From positions 1,364,001 to 1,428,000 of the forward strand of contig CAVXRN010000006.1 in NCBI GenBank assembly GCA_963764205.1: DNA of 64,000 nucleotides. Reading direction: 5' to 3'. Positions within the stretch are counted from its first letter, which is position 1, and every line of letters begins with the position of its first letter. This DNA comes from Chersky-840 sp963764205 (GTDB lineage: Bacteria; Actinomycetota; Acidimicrobiia; Acidimicrobiales; UBA8190). The notes beneath the pieces are model-generated. The model made no database searches, was not told the origin of the DNA, and saw only the letters and a list, made by a program, of their open reading frames with translations. Shown here in pieces: positions 40,702 to 50,400 of this stretch. Both the position numbers and the translations under genes were made by a program.

Positions 40702-41243
40702 CTATCCAAGGTAGCCGCCCGTCTCTGATGTGTCGCTCCCGACCGCGCGTCTGAGGCCAAGGGCTAGGGTCGGTTCAGGGAGCGCATATTCGTTGAGCTA
40801 TGGGTGCCCGATATCTTCCTTTGCATCCGACAGGCTGCACCGGTGTCGGGTAACCGGTCCGATTGGCGACCGGCGCAGTATTCGCGTCGCTGAACGATAT
40901 GGCGTGGGTCAGGTCGGAGACGACTCCGTCACCTTCGGACTAACTCGACTCTGGTGGACGGCGTGTCGCCCACCCCGGACCGGGTGTTCTGCGCTCCCCC
41001 TGGCCCAACGTTGATCGCCCCTGGGCCGCCCGGTCCCGGCAATCTCGATCGGTTGAACATGGCCCCAACATCCACGGACGGTCGGGGTTACCGGTCGCTG
41101 CGGCGCAACTATGTGTCAACAATGTGTATGGACGAAGAGTATTTCGGATTGGCCCATAGCCGCCGATCGAGGACACCCGACGATCCAGCTTTGATACAAA
41201 ACTTCAGTCGGCGACCCAAGCGATGAATATTTGAAACTGACGT
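40702..41243. other. Non-coding stretch containing intergenic repeat copy 2
   Basis: About 540 bp without a convincing gene. It contains the repeat copy at 40803-40878 (GGGTGCCCGATATCTTCC to CGACCGGCGCAG), which is clearly like copy 1 in its first 55 bases. The rest shows no family feature and only short frames. Confidence 0.55.
40803..40878 (+). repeat. Intergenic repeat family, copy 2
   Basis: Resembles copy 1 (about 40 of 56 bases by eye): TGCATCCGACAGGCTGCACC and CGGGTAACCGG. TGCACCGGT and its near-complement CGACCGGCGCA could form a stem. Confidence 0.6.
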
Positions 41244-41600
41244 TTACCTTGCAAGATTGAGTGCCACGGCTTCGCGTACGAGGTTCATCAGGGCCTTCTC
41301 GTTCACCTTTTCGCCTTCCTTGATATCGATGCACGCCGCACCCTTCCCGTCGAGACTGGAGTTGAAGAGACCGGTCGGATCGCTGAGAGAAGCGCTATTC
41401 TTGTAGGTCTCACCGGTGCAGATACCCCCGTTGTGGGACCACACCGGGACTCCTGGATTCGTGGGCTTCACCCACTTCCACTCCTCGACGATTCCCGGAT
41501 CGGCTTCTCGAAAGATTCTTCGCACTTCGTCGAGCGTCTTGCCACGCCAGTCGCCCATCTCTTTGATCCTCTGGTCCATCATTTCAGAAGCATTCGTCAT
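41244..41600 (-). CDS. DUF1801 family protein with a short internal deletion
   Basis: A 118-residue protein starting at ATG 41600 behind GAGGAGG. The family features are RIKEMGDWRGKTLDEVRRIF, EEWKWVKPTNPGVPVWSHNG and the end SLDGKGAACIDIKEGEKVNE. Between GGICTGETYK and ASLSDPTGLFNSSL, about eight residues of the usual K-L-T-F-A-x-G strand are missing compared with what I know of the family. DUF1801 proteins include iron-chaperone-like proteins; the role here is unknown. Confidence 0.8.
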   Translation of the reverse strand: MTNASEMMDQRIKEMGDWRGKTLDEVRRIFREADPGIVEEWKWVKPTNPGVPVWSHNGGICTGETYKNSASLSDPTGLFNSSLDGKGAACIDIKEGEKVNEKALMNLVREAVALNLAR

Positions 41601-41651
41601 GTCGTTTGCCTCCTCTTTCTTCCATCGATTCACGGATGCAAATGTTGCGTT

Positions 41652-42542
41652 TCATTCCCCCACCGGTTCCAGTTCGAGTGCGGCGAGAGTCTCGGGGTCG
41701 GAGACCAGTTCGATGCAAGCTATGCGCCCTTCGCGGACGGTGAAACCGAAGACCGCCATGGGCCGGCCACCGACTGACACCACTGCTCCGGCCAAGCCGT
41801 CGACTAACATGAGTCTGGCAGCCTTCGCCCCGCCGGCGAAGACTCGAGCGACCGCATCAACACCGCGCATCTCCTCGCTCAGCGCCGGGGCGCCGGCGCT
41901 CGCTCTGGCGGCGGCCATCTCGACCGCCACGGTGTCGGCCCTCACTACCACGTCGGGGTCGAGCAGCCGCACTAACGCCGCGAAGTCGCCTTGGCGGGCG
42001 GCGGCGAGGAAGGCGGCGACCACCTTGCGTTGGATGGCAGCGGACCTGTCGGGTACGGCCGGGTCCGACTGCACCCGCCGCCGGGCCCGACTGGCCAGTT
42101 GCCGGGCGGCGACCGGGGTCCGTCCCACGACCAGGGCGATCTCCTCGAAGGGCACGGCGAACATGTCGTGCAGAACGAACGCCAGCCGTTCGGCCGGCTC
42201 CAAGGTGTCGAGGACCACCAGCAGCGCCAGGCCAACTGGTCGGCGAGAAGCGCCTCCTCCTCGGGGGAGGTCGCCGCGTCCGGTTCGGGGGCTGGCTCCG
42301 TCGAGACCACTTCCCGTCTGGCCCGGGAGCGCAGCATGTCCAGGCAGACCCGGGCCACCACGGTGGTCAGCCAGCCACCGAGGTTGTCCACGGCTTCGGC
42401 GTCGGACCGGTTGAGCCGCAGCCAGGCCTCCTGGACGGCGTCGTCGGCCTCGTGGCTCGAGCCCAGCATCCGTAGCGCCACCGCCCGAAGGCGGGCCCGG
42501 TGGGCCTCGAATTGCTCGGGCTACCAGGTCAGGGTTGCTCAT
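41652..42542 (-). pseudogene. ECF sigma factor of the SigJ type, frameshifted
   Basis: Start ATG 42542 gives MSNPDLVA, then the frame changes near 42521 and region 2 follows as ALRMLGSSHEADDAVQEAWL and LGGWLTTVVARVCLDMLRSR. A second change near 42230 leads to region 4 (LEPAERLAFVLHDMFAVPFE, VVGRTPVAARQLASRARRRV) and a SnoaL-like C-terminal domain (VVAAFLAAARQGDFAALVRL), as in SigJ-type factors. Two single-base changes break it. It is divergent to the VOC genes that such factors often accompany. Confidence 0.85.
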
Positions 42543-42622
42543 GGTCACATCCTCCGGTTCGTGGTCGTCATATCTATTGACGACACCACCGGGTCAATGT
42601 GACCCACGACCAAGGAGCACCA

Positions 42623-43417
42623 ATGACCACCGCCTCCACGGAAGGTATCAAGACCGTGCTGCATCCCGTCTCCGACCTGGAGACGGCCAAAGCCGTCTAC
42701 TCCGCACTGCTCGGCCAAGCGCCCCAGACCGACGGGCCTTATTACGTCGGCTTCGACGTCGCCGGCCAGCACATCGGGCTTGTGCCGGGTGGCGGTCCGC
42801 AGCACCTGACCTCGCCGGTGGCCTACTGGCAGGTGCCGGACATCGAGGCCAAGCTGACGGAGCTGACCGCCGCCGGTGCAATGATCAAGGACCCCGCTAG
42901 CGACGTGGGAGGCGGCCGCCTGGTGGCCACCGTCACCGACACCGACGGTAATGTCCTCGGCCTGACTCAGGACAGTAGGCGCTCGACCCACCGGGACGCC
43001 GGCCACCGGCCGCACCGAGGCAGCCGCATCGCGGACCAAGACGTCAAGCAGTCGGCGCCTCAGGTTACCAGGTGGTTGTTTCATCTCCCGACGACCAAAC
43101 CTGCGCCTAATCCGGTGAGACCTACCAACCAAGCAATGACGCACCAGCTACGAAAGGACCTTCCAATGACCCGCCATCAACTCGATCACCCTCGAAGTCC
43201 CCGACCCCACGGCCGCCCGCAACTTCTATGCCACTGCCTTCGGCTTGCACGACCAGCTCTGTCTTACGCGCGTCAGAAACGGCGACCAGTGGGTTTCGAG
43301 GGTTCACGCTTTCACTCGTCGTGTCGCAGCCCGCCACAGTCGACGCTCTCACCAGGCGCCGCACTCGACGCCGGTGCAACGACGCTTAACCCGGACCTTT
43401 CAGTAACTCCCTGGTGA
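42623..43417 (+). CDS. VOC family protein with an abnormal C-terminal extension
   Basis: The first ~118 residues form a normal VOC protein: HPVSDLETAKAVYSALLGQA, YYVGFDVAGQHIGLVPGGG, VAYWQVPDIEAKLTELTAAG and GRLVATVTDTDGNVLGLTQD. Family members end here, but the frame has no stop and continues for about 150 residues of Arg-rich sequence across the next VOC gene. I infer that the native stop was lost and the real domain ends near 42975. It may still fold. The substrate is unknown. Confidence 0.75.
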   Translation: MTTASTEGIKTVLHPVSDLETAKAVYSALLGQAPQTDGPYYVGFDVAGQHIGLVPGGGPQHLTSPVAYWQVPDIEAKLTELTAAGAMIKDPASDVGGGRLVATVTDTDGNVLGLTQDSRRSTHRDAGHRPHRGSRIADQDVKQSAPQVTRWLFHLPTTKPAPNPVRPTNQAMTHQLRKDLPMTRHQLDHPRSPRPHGRPQLLCHCLRLARPALSYARQKRRPVGFEGSRFHSSCRSPPQSTLSPGAALDAGATTLNPDLSVTPW

Positions 43418-45054
43418 GGTCCAAATGTGTCGTTCAACGGGCATTGTGGGCGCCTGCGGGTGCAATGGTTGATGTGGGCACTGGCCAGTGTGACGGCCCG
43501 TCGGGGTGTTTCAGCGCGTGGGCGGTGTCGATGCCCGATCGATGGCCGTGTTCGATGCAACCCAGTGTCCTGCAACAAAAGGAACGGTGGAACTTGGTCA
43601 GGCGCTGGACCAGTTCGGCAGCCGAGTAAAGGCCATCACGAGGTCGTCGGCCCAGGGCCATCCCTCGGCGATGCGCAAGGTGGTGCGCCGGGCGGAACGC
43701 ACCAGCACGCCGGCGGTGTGCAAGAGCGTGTAGCGCAGCCGCTTGGGCTCGGCCCGGGCCAGCTCGCCTTCGAGGCACAGTCCCTTCATCCAGACCAACA
43801 GGTCACCGGCGATGAGGACCAGGGTCAGCCAGGCGGCGTTGATGGCGAAGCTGGCCGAGGGCAGGTTGGTCAGTCCGGTGTCCTTGGCGTCGCAGATCCG
43901 ACGTTCGCAGCGTCCCCGGCCCCGATAGAGAGCGTCGAGGAAGCAGACGTCGTCTTCTTGGTGGTCGGTGATGAAGACCTGGTAGCGATAGCCCTCGACA
44001 TCGCTGAAGGTGAGTTGGGCACCGGGGTGGGGCAGCTCGCGCCGGGTGATCATCCGGGTGCCCTCTCCCCAGCGCGACAGGTCCACCAGGTCGGTGATCT
44101 CGGCCACCTCTCCGGACTCGCGCTCTTCGGCACCATCGGCCGAGATGGCGCTGTGCCAGCGGTTCTTTGGGCACAGTGGTCACCACGGCCGCCAGCTCGG
44201 CACTGAGCTTGTGGCCGACGATGAAGCGAACGCCTCGCGCCGTGCAGGCCTCGGTGAAGTTGTGCGAGCAGCCCGCCGAATCGGTCCGGGCGATCACCTC
44301 GCAGCGCTTCGGATCGACCGGCAGCTGGGCCAAGGCGTCGTCGAGCACGATGACGTGATCTTCGGCGTTGCCCGGCGCGGCGTTGCCGGGCCGCAGTCGA
44401 GCGGCCAGGGGCTCACCGGTGGCGTCGAGGAAGGCCATGAGCGGGGAGAACCCGAAACCGTGCTTGTAGTTCGGGGCTGCCCCCTCTTTGTCCGAATGCG
44501 CACCGACCAACGTGGCGTCGAGGTCGATCACGTAGAAGCCCGGGTCAAGTCCGGCCGCCCAGGCCTCGGCCCGCGCCGTGGCCCGCGCCGAGGCGATGCG
44601 TTCGAGGGCTGCCTCATCGACGGCCTCGAGGGTCCGCCACGTCGTCGGCACCGAGGCCACATCGCCGAACAGGGCCGGCTGATCGGCCAGCACCCGCAGA
44701 TCGCTGATGGCGGTCGCCCCGTCGGCGATGGCCACGGCCAGATCGACCAGCACCTGGCCCCGGTCATGGCCCCGTCGGCGCTTCTTGGTCGGCGCCATCG
44801 CCTCTGAGAGCCCTTGGCCCAACCCAAGCTCGTCGGCCAGTTCGCACAACAGCCGAGCACCCGCATGGGCGGCGACACCCTTGCCGCCGGTGGTCACCAC
44901 AATGCTGGGTCGGCCCGCGTTACGCTTCATCTCGGAAGTGCCCTCCTGGTTTGGATCCTGTTGGCTTCGCAATCAACAGTTTCCCTTGCCACGAGGGCTT
45001 TTCCGCGTCAATCCGGCAGGAACGTAGGCGCTTTTACTGAAAGGTCCGGGTTAA
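43386..45054. mobile_element. IS1380-family element in a TTAA target
   Basis: The element spans 43390-45050 (1,661 bp) with 17-bp perfect inverted repeats CCCGGACCTTTCAGTAA at both ends and TTAA on each side (43386-43389, 45051-45054) as target duplication. It lies inside a VOC gene. It contains one minus-strand transposase gene that is frameshifted, so it is probably immobile unless helped in trans. Confidence 0.9.
43598..44930 (-). pseudogene. IS1380 family transposase, frameshifted
   Basis: Start ATG 44930 gives MKRNAGRPSIVVTTGGKGVA, then the DDE core with VIDLDATLVGAHSDKEGAAP and NYKHGFGFSPLMAFLDATGE, then VIARTDSAGCSHNF and RGVRFIVGHKLSAELAAVVT. Near 44160 the frame is lost; the C-terminal part continues as EITDLVDLSRWGEGTRMITR, then FITDHQEDDVCFLDALYRGR and C-E-R-R-I-C-D-A-K-D. 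A single-base change separates the two halves. Confidence 0.88.
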
Positions 45055-45421
45055 GGCTGTCGGAAAATCGCTTTGGGGCTACGGCGGCGTCGTACAAGCC
45101 CCAGACGGCACTATCTGGAAAGTCGCCTCGTCGTCGAAGAAGAACTCTGGCCCGGCCACCCGGACCATCGATGAGGTCGTGCTTCTCGTCGGAGCAGCGG
45201 ACGTTGGCGCGACCAAACAATTCTTACGCGGATCACGGCTTCACGGTGGCGAAGAGCTATGGCCGCAAGTACGTCCAGTTCGACGCCGATTCAAATCAAG
45301 TCAAGCTAGCGCTCTACGGAGTCGCGCCCTCGCCAAAGACGCCGGCGTCTCCATGGAGGGCGGCGGCTCGCACCGGATCATCGTCGGCAGCGACGCTGGC
45401 CCTTCGTCGATCCGGATGGAT

Positions 45422-46567
45422 TCACGTGGGAACACGAGTAAGTACGCGGGGACTCGTCGACCCACCCAGTGTCCGTCGAGGGCGTTCGTTGAGCTGTCTT
45501 GCGACTGCATTGAGATCCGCCTGGGTCTGACCCGAGAGTTCGGTCTTCTTGGGGAAGTACTGTCGCAACAAGCCAGTCGTGTTTTCGTTGGATCCCCGTT
45601 GCCAGGGACTCTTCGGGGTCGCAGAAGTAGATCTGGACGCCCGTGTCGACGGTGAAGCGGCGTGCTCGTTCATCTCTACGGCCTTGGTCCCAGGTGATGG
45701 ATCGCCGAAGCTCGGTCGGAAGCTTCACGATCGTCTTGGCTAGGGCCTTGCGAACGGCCTCGCCCCGTTGCCGTCGGGAAGCCGCATGAGCATGACGTAG
45801 CGGGTGGAGCGCTCGACCAGGGTGCCGATGGCCCGCCGGCCGGTGCCCACGATGAGGTCCCCTTCCCAGTGCCCGGGCACGGCCCGGTCCTCGATCTCGG
45901 CGGGACGCTCGGAGATCATCACCATGTCGCGGATCTTGCCCTGACCCGTCGCTTGGCGCTTTCCCTGGTGGGGGCGCATGGCTCGGCCCTGGCGCAGACA
46001 GCGAAAGAGCTCCTGACGCAGGGCTCCTCGGCCTTGCACGAACAGCGACATGTTGATGGTCTCGTGAGACACCCGCATCTCCGGGTCGTCGGGAGAACGC
46101 CTCGCGGCAACCAGTCGGCGATCTGCTGGGTGACCAGCGTTTCTCCAGTTTGGCCTCCACCACCCGGCGGAGCTTCGGGCACTGAGCCAGCTTGGCCGGT
46201 CTCGGTCGTCGGGCTCGCCTGCGGGCGGAGGCTTCCGCCTCACACGCCCGGTAGCGATGACGGCCGCCGTTGGCGGACACCTCTCGAGAGACCGTCGATG
46301 GAGCACGTCCGAGACCGTCTGCCACTTGCCGCATCGACAGCCCGCTGGCGAGCCCACGGGAGATCTCCTCCGCTCGGCCAGCGACATCCGGGCGTCGGAC
46401 CACACCGTCGGAGCGAGCAGACGAATACCGCCGGTCTTCTGGATCAGGTCGTGAACTCCACCTTGGGACCGGCCGATGGAACGGGCGATCGACCGCATCG
46501 ACTGGCCGGCCTCAAACCGATCCCACACCTCGGACTTCTCCGCAGCAGCAGAGAACCACACGTACAT
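45422..46567 (-). pseudogene. IS30 family transposase, multiply frameshifted remnant
   Basis: The N-terminus is readable from 46567: WDRFEAGQSMRSIARSIGRS and RGLASGLSMRQVADGLGRAP (HTH for the inverted repeats). The catalytic part is scattered over frames (ITWDQG, then VDTGVQIYFCDP and SPWQRGSNENTTGLLRQYFP). The end is missing where it abuts the VOC pseudogene stop. The sequence near 46580 (CACCTCCAGGTCGG) is shared with the end of the intact IS30 at 54.1 kb, so both derive from related elements. Confidence 0.85.
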
Positions 46568-46801
46568 CGCACACCTCCAGGTCGGCGTCAGCTTCCACTG
46601 CTCGCCTCACTGGTGCGTGGATGGCTTGAGACCGCCGGGGTTCCCGGGTGGGCCTTACCCCATCCCGGACCGGGTGCTCCCTCCCGGGCAGCAGCCCAAG
46701 GGACCGGGCGGCGCGGCCACCGTGAACCCGACAGTTGCAGACGGAAGCTTTGGGCTAGCAGGCACCCTTCGAACGATCTCGTATTGTTTCGCTTCGTGGC
46801 C

Positions 46802-47572
46802 ATGCCCAGCTTTGAGCTGATCTGCGAAGTCGAACCTGCCACCCGACCAGATCTCATGCATGTTCGGCACCAGATAGGAGTGCTGAGCCCGATCGCTTCG
46901 GCATTCCTCATCCCCGACAACCACATCGGTAGGGCAACGGTGTCGAGCATCGCAGTGGCCCACGAGGTGGCACTGATGGGGGGTCGTGCCATCGCCTGCC
47001 TTAACGCCCGTGACCGCAACATCCTGGGCTTTCGCCGAGATCTCCTCACGGCGGCCGCGTACGGCGTGAGCGAGTTCCTCTTCGTCTACGGAGATCGGCC
47101 CGAGACCGGTGCACGTTCGGACGACCTCACTGTGCGGTCGATGTTGGCCGAAGCGCGAGGATTCGCCCATGGCGAGGTTGGCGGGAAGGGGCGTTTTCGG
47201 CTGGGCGTGGCCTCGGGACTCCAGCGCCTTCCGGCGTGGAAGGGGGACGCCGACTTCCTGCTCGCCCAGGTCACGTTCTCTCTCGATGACCTCTTGGAGT
47301 GGCGAGAGTCCGTCCGATTCGATGGCCCCGTCTATGCCGGCGTGATGGTGATTGCCAGCTCCCCAATGGCCAGAAAGCTGTCATCGGAGATCCCTCAGCT
47401 CGCCGTACCCGGGCCAATCATTGATCGCCTCGAACGAGACCGGATGGCTGGTGTCGAGATTGCCTGCGAACTCATCACTGCGATTCGGGAGTCAGGCGCA
47501 TTCGACGGCGTGCACCTGATTCCAGTTTCTCGTTACCGGGAGATGGCGTCGCTGCTGGAGGACCGGATCTGA
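46802..47572 (+). CDS. Methylenetetrahydrofolate reductase-like protein
   Basis: A 256-residue TIM-barrel-type protein: FELICEVEPATRPDLMHVRH, then SAFLIPDNHIGRATVSSIAV, where P-D-N corresponds to the cofactor site, ACLNARDRNILGFRRDLLTA, and YGVSEFLFVYGDRP. These fit the MetF/MTHFR family, which reduces 5,10-methylene-H4folate with FADH2; single-domain forms of about 250-300 residues exist. Start ATG 46802 or GTG 46796. The gene stands alone between the IS30 remnant and the YdeI-like gene; its exact substrate is uncertain. Confidence 0.75.
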   Translation: MPSFELICEVEPATRPDLMHVRHQIGVLSPIASAFLIPDNHIGRATVSSIAVAHEVALMGGRAIACLNARDRNILGFRRDLLTAAAYGVSEFLFVYGDRPETGARSDDLTVRSMLAEARGFAHGEVGGKGRFRLGVASGLQRLPAWKGDADFLLAQVTFSLDDLLEWRESVRFDGPVYAGVMVIASSPMARKLSSEIPQLAVPGPIIDRLERDRMAGVEIACELITAIRESGAFDGVHLIPVSRYREMASLLEDRI

Positions 47573-47841
47573 GCCCGGTCCGGGTGGTCAAGGTGCTCAT
47601 CGGGGACAACCGGTAGGTGCCGGTCCCGACCGGAGTCCGACTGACCACCCGCGCAATAGTGATCTCGACTGGCCCTCCGGTCGGGTCCCTGGCCCCGTCA
47701 CGAGCCACAGAATCCCGCACTTACGGTCGATCACCTCATCGTTGCAGCACGGCTTGCAAGTGGTAGCACCGAACGTTCATCCGACGGTGGATGATGACCA
47801 CCAAATGGGCGTCGGGGACATTCTGGATGACAGCGACCCCT

Positions 47842-48444
47842 CTACCCAGGTGATGGTGGAGCCTGGGGGTGGATGGTCTCACCTCGGGCCAACATTTCGA
47901 CAAACTGGTCGATGCGCCTGGAGCGGGTTTCGGGCTGCTTTGCGTCTCCGATCCTGTAGAGGATGGAGTACCGATTCGCACTTGTGAGCATCTCGAACAT
48001 CGCCTTCGCACGAGGATTGGCACTCAGGGCAGTCACAAGATCGCTGGGCACCTCCATGTTGGCCTGCCCGGCGTAGGCGGTCTCCCATCGACCATCCTCC
48101 TTCGCCTCCCGCACCTCGTCTTCACCGGATCGATGCATTCGGCCGGAGGCGATCAGCCTTTCAGCGATGGCGGCGTTCCGTTGAGACCATGGGCTGCGAG
48201 CCTTTCGGGGTGTGAAACGCCGTCGAAACGTTGCGGTGTCACGACGCTGCAGCTGACCATCGATCCAGCCAAAGCAAATCGCCTCGTCCAGTGCCTCGTC
48301 GTACGAAAGCGTTGTCGGATCAGAGGTTCCCTTCTTGGCCAGGACCAGCCAGACACCTGGTACATCGGCGTGATGGGCACTCAACCATCTTCGCCATTCG
48401 TCAGCGTCCGCGACCAGGAGCTCTGGAAGATCCACGGCTTTCAC
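47842..48444 (-). CDS. YdeI/OmpD-associated family protein
   Basis: A 200-residue protein starting at GTG 48444. Family features are WRRWLSAHHADVPGVWLVLA, YDEALDEAICFGWIDGQLQR, FTPRKARSPWSQRNAAIAER and the C-terminal helix block TSANRYSILYRIGDAKQPET. This is the full length of YdeI-like proteins, reported to protect against bacteriocins or peptides in some hosts; the mechanism is unknown. The frame is open upstream through the SDR fragment, which is not part of the gene. Confidence 0.88.
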   Translation of the reverse strand: MKAVDLPELLVADADEWRRWLSAHHADVPGVWLVLAKKGTSDPTTLSYDEALDEAICFGWIDGQLQRRDTATFRRRFTPRKARSPWSQRNAAIAERLIASGRMHRSGEDEVREAKEDGRWETAYAGQANMEVPSDLVTALSANPRAKAMFEMLTSANRYSILYRIGDAKQPETRSRRIDQFVEMLARGETIHPQAPPSPG

Positions 48445-48582
48445 GGTATCCCCGAAGTGCCGGTGGAGAGCTCGCGACCGCAAACGCGACCCGCTATCTC
48501 GGAGGCGATGGCCGCAGCCGAGGGTACGCGCAACGTGCCGGAGTCGGATGGATCCGACCCCTTGCACCGGTGTCTTCGGGGA

Positions 48583-48662
48583 TACGCGCTCGTCGTGGAT
48601 GGCGGAAACCCGCCGGGCGTGATCACGGCGTGACGGAGATGCTCGGGCTGTCGGGTCCGTAA
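48583..48662 (+). pseudogene. SDR 3' fragment (copy C)
   Basis: 80 bp align with the last 80 bp of the SDR gene (35322-35401): codons for YALVVDGG, a frame change, then DHGVTEMLGLSGP and a TAA stop in place of TAG. It lies between the YdeI-like gene and the P450 gene, at a module border. Confidence 0.82.
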
Positions 48663-48743
48663 GAGCGCTCAGCCGGGCCACCCCGCACCCGGTTTGCGTG
48701 CGGGACCCTCGTCGATACGCTCCCAGTGTCGAGGAGAGGTGGA

Positions 48744-49982
48744 ATGAGCTTCGATCTGGCCGACCCAGGACTCTTGCTGAGCGATCGCGTGCTCAGCGAT
48801 CCGCGCCCGCTGTATGACGTGCTGCGGCGCGAGGCCCCGGTGTGGCGCATTCCCGGTCAGAACTCTTACCTGGTCTCTGACCCGGTACTGATTCGAGACG
48901 TGGTTGCTCGGACCTCGGAGTTCTCCTCGAATCTGGTCAGCGTCCTGCACCGTGACGACGGTGGCGGCCTGGTCGCGTTCGACCTCACCCCCTACGGTGA
49001 CCCAGCCAACACGCTCGCTACGGCGGACCCTCCTGTACACACCCGTCATCGCAGGCTGCTCCAACCCCATCTGAGCCCGGCGGCGATCAGCGCTCTGGAG
49101 CCGGTGCTGGTCCGAATCGTGCAGGAACAGCTCGACCCAATGCTGGTCGAAGGGCAAGGCGACTTCGTCACCGGCTTCAGCGATCCCGTTCCGGCACGGG
49201 CAATCTGCACGGTCATCGGCCTCCCGCTCTCGGACGTAGGTCGCTTGGTCAACCTGGTGGCCGACATCGGGGCGCTCCTCGACGGCGTCACCGACCTCGA
49301 AGGCATCGGCCGGGCCTCCGCCGCCGCGCTGGAACTCCTGGTCTACGCCCGAAAACAGGTGGATGCGGCCCTCCAGCGCCCATCGGAGAGCAGTGTCGGA
49401 CTGCTCGCAGCGCTCGCCGACGGGATCGGCGCAGGACGGCTCACTCCCGACGAAGCCATGAACCTCTTGGTGCTGCTGATCAACGCTGGCACCGAGACGA
49501 CCAGCAGCCTGCTCGCTACGGCCGTCAAGACCCTGGCGACGAAGGCCGATCTCCAGGAGCACCTGCGCTCCAACCCGCAGTCCATCCCCGATGCGATCGA
49601 GGGCTTCCTCCGTGAAGACGGGCCGTTCCAGTTCCACTACCGCTGGACGACGACCGACACGATCCTCGCAGACCACCGCATTCCCGCCCACAGCCGGGTC
49701 CTTCTCATGTGGGCCGCCGCCAATCGTCCTTCGCACGATGAGCCCGACGAGATGGCTACGGAGGCAGAGAGTAAGGGTCTGCCCCCGCACTTCGCATTTG
49801 GTCGCGGGCTGCACTTCTGCATCGGTGCACATCTGGCACGCCTCGAAGGCCGGATCGCCATTGAACGACTGCTGGCTGAGACATCTTCGTTCACCCTCGA
49901 CCCCGATACGCCGGTGACCCTCCGTCCCAGCATCTTCCTCCGTCGTCACACAAGTCTCCCTGTGGTCCTGGAGAGCAGCTAA
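48744..49982 (+). CDS. Cytochrome P450
   Basis: A 412-residue bacterial P450. Start ATG 48744 follows GAGGAGAGG. I-helix oxygen-binding motif INAGTETTSS, K-helix IEGFLR (E-x-x-R), and the heme loop FAFGRGLHFCIGAHLARLE with Cys359 as heme ligand. HTRHRRLLQPHLSP is the C-helix heme contact. It needs ferredoxin and reductase partners not encoded nearby. It stands alone directly after an SDR fragment, so it was probably brought in by the island. Substrate unknown. Confidence 0.94.
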   Translation: MSFDLADPGLLLSDRVLSDPRPLYDVLRREAPVWRIPGQNSYLVSDPVLIRDVVARTSEFSSNLVSVLHRDDGGGLVAFDLTPYGDPANTLATADPPVHTRHRRLLQPHLSPAAISALEPVLVRIVQEQLDPMLVEGQGDFVTGFSDPVPARAICTVIGLPLSDVGRLVNLVADIGALLDGVTDLEGIGRASAAALELLVYARKQVDAALQRPSESSVGLLAALADGIGAGRLTPDEAMNLLVLLINAGTETTSSLLATAVKTLATKADLQEHLRSNPQSIPDAIEGFLREDGPFQFHYRWTTTDTILADHRIPAHSRVLLMWAAANRPSHDEPDEMATEAESKGLPPHFAFGRGLHFCIGAHLARLEGRIAIERLLAETSSFTLDPDTPVTLRPSIFLRRHTSLPVVLESS

Positions 49983-50139
49983 CGCACCGCGCGCAGACCA
50001 TTCGGGAACTGCGACGTCTGGGGATGCGTCTCGCCGTCGGAGGCACGCATGTTCGGGGATCCCGGTAACGCCTTGTACTGATGGAGTTATCGATGACCGA
50101 ACCGGCGATCCGGGGCACTGAGGTGTGGCGATCCGCCAG

Positions 50140-50184
50140 TGTCAGTTTAGGTTGACAAATCAACGATGTCAGTCTAAACTGACA
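50140..50184 (+). promoter_or_regulatory. Promoter with two operator-like repeats
   Basis: TTGACA (50152-50157), a 17-bp spacer and TAAACT (50175-50180) lie seven bases before the ATG at 50188. Two 18-bp sites of the form TGTCA-N8-TGACA overlap the boxes: 50140-50157 covers the -35 and 50167-50184 (TGTCAGTCTAAACTGACA, 7-bp arms) covers the -10. Repression by the HTH protein encoded next is likely. The mRNA should be leaderless. Confidence 0.8.
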
Positions 50185-50187
50185 AGC

Positions 50188-50400
50188 ATGGACATAGAGG
50201 CACTCAACCTGAATCTCTCGTCGGATGACCCGGCAGTTGGGCTACGCGCCTCGTTGGCGCTGCATCGCCTGGCCGAGAGGGTGGAAGCGAGTCACGTCGC
50301 GTCGGCCCGGGAAAAGGGCTGGTCGTGGCAGCAGATCGGAGACGCCTTGGGCGTCACCCGCCAATCCGTGCACACCAAATACAACAAGGAGTCGTCATGA
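50188..50400 (+). CDS. Small helix-turn-helix protein
   Basis: A 70-residue protein. The C-terminal half is a clear HTH: VASAREKGWSWQQIGDALGV followed by TRQSVHTKYN. The N-terminal half (LSSDDPAVGLRASLALHRLA) is helical. The stop overlaps the start of the Clp-N gene as ATGA. It most likely binds the two TGTCA-N8-TGACA sites in its own promoter and so controls the pair (inference). Confidence 0.85.
   Translation: MDIEALNLNLSSDDPAVGLRASLALHRLAERVEASHVASAREKGWSWQQIGDALGVTRQSVHTKYNKESS

Larger units (their letters stand above)
43165..45441 (+). pseudogene. Two-module VOC gene, split by an IS1380-family element
   Basis: Before the insertion the sequence reads ITLEVPDPTAARNFYATAFG and, in shifted frames, ends GAALDAGATTL. 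Beyond the element it resumes as KAVGKSLWGYGGVVQAPDGT, then ATRTIDEVVLLVGAADVGAT, FTVAKSYGRKYVQFDADS and a final IIVGSDAGP with FTWEHE before TAA at 45439-45441. Removing 43390-45053 restores a CTTAAG junction with a continuous frame. Additional frameshifts on both sides show further decay. Confidence 0.88.

Noticed and set aside
43421..43597. A second small gene inside the IS1380 element
   Set aside because: Short frames only, without ribosome site or family pattern; the element normally carries one gene.
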